From Kazachstania africana CBS 2517 (taxonomy: Eukaryota; Ascomycota; Saccharomycetes; Saccharomycetales; Saccharomycetaceae), in assembly GCF_000304475.1 (NCBI RefSeq), contig NC_018944.1:682001-746000 (forward strand): 64,000 bases of DNA, written 5' to 3'. Shown in pieces: positions 60,613 through 64,000 of the stretch. A program made the position numbers and the translations under genes. The notes under the pieces are model-generated. The model did not search any database. It was not told where the DNA came from and saw nothing but the letters and a program-made list of their open reading frames with translations. Position 1 is the stretch's first letter. Every line of letters begins with the position of its first letter.

Positions 60613-60942
60613 TTAATCGAATAAACCGAAACCCATGTCAGCATCGGATTCTTCTTCTGCTTCTTCTTCCTTTTCTTCAGCGGCAGCTTCACCGACAGCG
60701 CCAGCAGAAGCACCAGAAGCAGCGACGGCAGCACCACCAGCTGGGACGGAAGCGAACTTCTTGGAACCTTCAGCAATGATTTCATCTAAGGAACCCTTAC
60801 CTTCTAAGGAAGATAATAATTCGTTGACTCTGGCTTCATCAGCTTCAGCACCGATAGATTCGATGATAGATTTGATGTCAGCAGCAGATGGGGTAGCGTT
60901 ACCACCTTGGACTAATAATAAATAAGCGGCTAAGTACTTCAT
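60613..60942 (-). CDS. RPP2B: RPP2B, acidic ribosomal P2 stalk protein
   Basis: The product (109 aa; S. cerevisiae 110) begins [20 protein letters not shown], has the Ala/Gly-rich hinge ([18 protein letters not shown]) and an acidic stretch ending in the invariant [12 protein letters not shown], which recruits elongation factors and translational GTPases. It is one of the P1/P2 dimers bound to P0 on the 60S stalk. Codon bias is high. An RRPE-like palindrome lies about 180-205 bp upstream. Confidence 0.97.
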   Translation of the reverse strand: MKYLAAYLLLVQGGNATPSAADIKSIIESIGAEADEARVNELLSSLEGKGSLDEIIAEGSKKFASVPAGGAAVAASGASAGAVGEAAAEEKEEEAEEESDADMGFGLFD

Positions 60943-61121
60943 TTTATTCTAATTTTCTTGGTGATAGACTTGAAATAATCAATTTAAGCAATACGCAGAC
61001 TATTCCTTGAAGTTCTTAAATGGAATTACAAAAGAAACTTAAACAAAACTAAATACAAGAGAGTAACTGAACTTTCACTACAAAGAATATAAAAAATTAT
61101 CTGGGAATGAGCTTTGGACAA

Positions 61122-61147
61122 AAAAATTTGAAAAATTTCAAATTTTT
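61122..61147. promoter_or_regulatory. RRPE-like palindrome upstream of RPP2B
   Basis: A 12-base perfect inverted repeat, AAAAATTTGAAA and TTTCAAATTTTT with a 2-base spacer, contains TGAAAAATTT (RRPE, the Stb3 site) and, extended by the next two bases, the same motif on the other strand. It is 180-205 bp from the RPP2B ATG, as fits a nutrient-controlled ribosomal protein gene. Confidence 0.5.
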
Positions 61148-61227
61148 CAGGGCAGAAAAACTCGCTTGCATCGTGTAATACGACTAGTGCTGAAAAATTC
61201 ACATTACAAAGAAATTTCTGGTCCGAT

Positions 61228-61233
61228 CACGTG
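61228..61233. promoter_or_regulatory. E-box CACGTG upstream of RPP2B
   Basis: It lies in the perfect 10-bp palindrome ATCACGTGAT, a strong Cbf1-type site, about 286 bp upstream of RPP2B. It also matches CDEI of yeast centromeres, but no AT-rich CDEII or CDEIII follows on either side. Confidence 0.45.
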
Positions 61234-62335
61234 ATAGACTGTTTCTACTAACCTTGAAAACAGCAGAATGCGTAATGAACTGAAATTTCCTCACTAGTGA
61301 TGCATTTATATGAATAGAGTGAAGCACTCTAATGAGCGTCGTAACGTTTATTGTTTTTTCCTACAATGAAGGTAAGATCTGGTGATAGCACACTGCGATG
61401 CGCAATCCATTTGAAAATGATGTCGTGAAGACGTCGATGACAGCTATTGCATACGACTATTTCCCCACAACCTCTTGGTAATTTCTTTCTGCGTTAACCT
61501 CTGTCACATCTGCAAAGTATCATACTTGGGTAAGTCTGCCAACGGACTCTATTTGCAAACTTGTGTCACTTTCACCAGAGATACGCTGCTACCTAAATTT
61601 GGCATTACCAGACTGTTGCTAATTGGGCCAATTGCAAGAGTATCGGGAAGAACTTGTAAAGCACCCTTTGATCCTATATATGTCTGATTACAAACGCAAG
61701 ATTTTAAAAATTTGATACTACATGTGGAGGCATTAGATACACTGACAAGAATGAAAAAATAAAGAGAGGCTTCCCAAAAGAATTCCATCAACTGTAGTTG
61801 GATCATCCTTAAAAAACACTGTTCCTTCAACGTCTTACAAATGAACTTCTAAGACTTTAGAACGCTGCCACAACTTGAATCATTTAACAAACATCGTGAT
61901 ATCTGAAGTTATTGCTGGGCTCCTGCCCAAGCTAAATGCTTGTTCCTACCAAATTGATAAAATGCCAATTACAAGTTTCAAACTTACAAGAGCATAATTG
62001 TAACACAATATTCTCATTCGATACCACTAAATCAAAGACCCTGACGACACCAATGAACTTTCCAACAACATTTTAGAGGATTTTAGTCAATTATGGTCCC
62101 AAAGCATCCCACCATGGACTTAGTGTCACTCTTCTCAGAGCTATTCCTGCCTAATTCCGCCATTTTCTGCACTTATGAAACGTCATTCAGCCTGTAAATA
62201 CTTCGAGCTGCACGTAATTTTAGTTCCATCTTGCGTAGAAATTTTAACGATATTGTTTTTATTTATATAAAGGAAAAATGTAGTCCGATGGAAGGGATAC
62301 ATTCAGTAAATGAATCGAGGCAATATATATCAAAT

Positions 62336-62734
62336 ATGAACTCTTCGGCAAGTCCATTCAGAACGGTTGGGTATGTTAATGGCAGAGAATGGCTTTTTGT
62401 AACGTTACAGCTTGACTAACTTTTGTTTTATGTCTCTAGTAAGAGTGTATTATATGCATTTGGAATTGGTATAGCAGCAATATTTATATCTAAATCCATC
62501 ATTAGAGATAGAAGGGATAAGCATTTTATAACAGCTGCCAGAGTTATGAAAGATAATGAAGATGATAAGAATAGGGATTATTATGATAATGTTGCACTGG
62601 TGAGGCCAGGTTTTCCTCTGCCCAGGGAAGAACAGACCTTAAAGAGGAAAAATAGGTATGAGGGTACCGGTGTAAGTGCAGCGACTCGCAAGAGAGGTGA
62701 TAAACTGGGATTTTGGGATAGAAGAAATAATTAA
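62336..62734 (+). CDS. COI1: COI1 (YDR381C-A), mitochondrial respiratory supercomplex factor, two exons
   Basis: Exon 1 is 62336-62370 and exon 2 is 62440-62734; joined they encode 109 aa (S. cerevisiae about 114, also with an intron). The protein starts MNSSASPFRTVGKSVLYAFG, has one membrane span (about 13-31, VLYAFGIGIAAIFISKSII) and then a basic/acidic soluble tail (RPGFPLPREEQ, GFWDRRNN). Coi1 helps assemble complex III-IV at the inner membrane. An ATG 16 codons upstream (62288) is in frame and would make a 126-aa form, but MNSSAS is nearer the family length. Neighbours are YRA1 and RPP2B, as in S. cerevisiae. Confidence 0.88.
62371..62439 (+). other. COI1 intron (69 nt)
   Basis: GTATGT at 62371, branch site GACTAAC at 62414-62420 (canonical yeast TACTAAC has T first), then TTTTGTTTTATGTCTCTAG with the 3' AG at 62438-62439. 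Removal restores one reading frame across the junction. Confidence 0.85.
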
Positions 62735-62914
62735 TTGACAAATGACTTGTAAATATTGAATACACTAAATAAAAAATTATATTTTTTTACAACTTACATA
62801 GAGAGGAATAACTCTAGTAGACAGAATTTTATTTATATTTTTCACCTTGGGACAAACTCTTAAATGTATAAACAAAGAACAGGAATAACATAAAATAATT
62901 TCGGATTGTATAAC

Positions 62915-63358
62915 TTAGTTACCTGTGGCAGCAGCGGCATTACTGCTATCACCGAAATAGTCGGCCATTTCTTTGTCTAAATCCTCTAAACTTTTCTTGG
63001 CAGGCTTCTCTTTCTTTGGACGTTGAGTCTTCTTCTTAGCTAAAGCAGCTTTTCTGTTTGGACCTCTAACTGGAGCAGCTGGTCTGTTACCTCTTTGCGG
63101 GCCTTGATTTTGGCCTCTGGTTGGTAATGGTTTGATTCTCTGTGATAAATCTTGACGAGATTGAGTTGGATCAACAATCAAATTCAATCTTAATTTAGAT
63201 CTGCCACCATCAATTGGAGCACCATTAAACTTGTTAACGGCGACCTTTGCAGATTCACTGTTTCTGAATGTTATATTAGCCATACCAGTGGATTGACCTC
63301 TTTCGTTGTAACTCAATAGGACACTTTGGACACCACCGACTTGGGAAGAAAAAAATTC
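62915..63358 (-). CDS. YRA1: YRA1, mRNA export adaptor (Aly/REF), exon 2; exon 1 outside window
   Basis: The exon 2 frame (147 aa) starts with EFFSSQVGGVQSVLLSYNERG and continues with RRM (RNP) strands SYNERGQSTGMANITFRN and DGGRSKLRLNLIV, an Arg/Gly/Pro-rich region with PVRGPNRKAALAKKK, and the C-terminal box KPAKKSLEDLDKEMADYF that binds Sub2/Mex67. S. cerevisiae Yra1 is 226 aa with about 95 codons in exon 1. The exon 2 phase (0) and the start at the 3' AG (63359-63360) match that gene structure. Yra1 links transcription to mRNA export through TREX. Exon 1 is not in the window. Confidence 0.93.
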   Translation of the reverse strand, partial: EFFSSQVGGVQSVLLSYNERGQSTGMANITFRNSESAKVAVNKFNGAPIDGGRSKLRLNLIVDPTQSRQDLSQRIKPLPTRGQNQGPQRGNRPAAPVRGPNRKAALAKKKTQRPKKEKPAKKSLEDLDKEMADYFGDSSNAAAATGN

Positions 63359-64000
63359 CTAAAAATAAATTATATAATTGTTAGTTTCTCAAAAATTACA
63401 CCAAAAATAAAATAAAAATAGCGGTACTATCATGGTCTCTTAATCATAAATGGGAAATAAAATTACTTCAATAAAATGAAAAAAATAAAATAAAAAGGAC
63501 AGAAACTCAAACATTGAAGTTTGAACATTCCTTTTTCAAAACTTTTCATTAGGTCAAAAATGAAACTAGACTCATATCAATGATACAGCTGTGGGCCTAT
63601 AAAAAGGCAAAAAATCAAAATGAAGATAAAATAGCTTCCGTGGCAAAAAGAAGAAAAATATGGTAATACTATTGATCACTCCCTCATATGAAAGATGCCA
63701 AATTTAATTGCTCCTTCATGGATCAAATAGATATATTATTTTCTAATACCTTTCTTTTTGGAAAGAAGAATAGCGAATTCCCTATTCCACACGGGTATCA
63801 TCATACAGCTTACGAACAATATACTGAAAAGTATCACATCAGTTCGATAAAACAAATGAAGCATCATTCAATATGATCCAGTTCATTAGGTAAAACCCAG
63901 GTTTTGAAAAACGATTAAAAAAATAATAAAAAAGAGGAAAAAAAAATGAATTCCCTATGATTAAGCGCCCCTCAATTTTTATTGGAAAAATCAATAACAT
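63359..64000 (-). other. YRA1 intron, 3' part (at least 642 nt)
   Basis: The 3' splice AG is at 63359-63360, and the only branch-like site in reach is AACTAAC (minus strand, 63380-63386), about 22 nt before the AG. No GTATGT or GTACGT 5' splice site with a coding upstream exon is seen before the window end, so the intron is over 640 nt, like the 766-nt intron of S. cerevisiae that controls Yra1 levels. The short plus-strand frames in this stretch have no identity. Confidence 0.75.

Larger units (their letters stand above)
60943..62335. other. RPP2B-COI1 intergenic region, 1.4 kb
   Basis: This is the longest gene-free stretch. The RPP2B side has an RRPE-like palindrome (61122-61147) and a 10-bp E-box palindrome ATCACGTGAT (61226-61235). 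The middle part, 61300-62200, holds two overlapping short frames (70 codons plus, 93 minus at 61549-61830) that I cannot identify. No tRNA or obvious snoRNA boxes are visible to me. Confidence 0.5.

Noticed and set aside
61226..61235. Centromere CDEI-like ATCACGTGAT
   Set aside because: No 80-bp AT-rich CDEII and no CDEIII (TTCCGAA core) follow on either strand.

Overview
The window is nuclear DNA from a budding yeast of the family Saccharomycetaceae. It is AT-rich, almost intron-free and gene-dense, has standard yeast codon use, and its genes run in an order that matches Saccharomyces cerevisiae chromosome IV from TRS120 (YDR407C) back to YRA1 (YDR381W). Two genes that S. cerevisiae keeps on the sister (chromosome XV) track, SMP3 (YOR149C) and PNO1 (YOR145C), sit inside this track. 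Other genes expected in an unduplicated genome (RPB2, MRPL23, SPP2, ELG1, UTP5) are absent. This pattern of reciprocal loss suggests a post-whole-genome-duplication species that diverged early from S. cerevisiae (Naumovozyma, Kazachstania, Tetrapisispora and Vanderwaltozyma are candidates). I cannot name the species. All comparisons with S. cerevisiae are from memory.

Region 1 (1-24630): the 3' part of TRS120, then four complete head-to-tail genes for PDR5/PDR15-type ABC drug-efflux pumps, all on the minus strand. S. cerevisiae has one gene at this place. The four proteins (1546-1553 aa) differ in their N-termini, linkers and membrane domains, but share a 707-bp block over nucleotide-binding domain 2 that is nearly identical at the DNA level and mosaic among copies, which points to gene conversion. 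The spacers between copies are 0.8-1.2 kb and carry different sets of PDRE-like (Pdr1/Pdr3) sites.

Region 2 (24631-33985): MRP20, RPB7, the divergent dityrosine spore-wall pair DIT1/DIT2, the nucleoside and purine salvage genes URH1 and HPT1, and NCB2. Region 3 (34138-46791): SXM1, SMP3, RPT3 (with a perfect Rpn4 PACE site), SHE9, PNO1, SPT3, a tRNA-Gly(CCC) gene and UBA2. Region 4 (46989-64000): SAC7, RVS167, the transporter YDR387C/CIN10, MUS81, EFT2 (elongation factor 2), ATO3, NKP1, RPP2B, COI1 (two exons, 69-nt intron), and the last exon of YRA1, whose long intron runs off the right edge.

Most of the window is conserved housekeeping. The unusual part is the PDR array: a local amplification of pump genes with a homogenised catalytic domain and diverged membrane domains and promoters. 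I saw no transposon, LTR, centromere or CRISPR-like structure. Some ORF starts were moved to a downstream ATG because the longest reading frame began at a non-ATG codon or at an ATG that does not fit the family.
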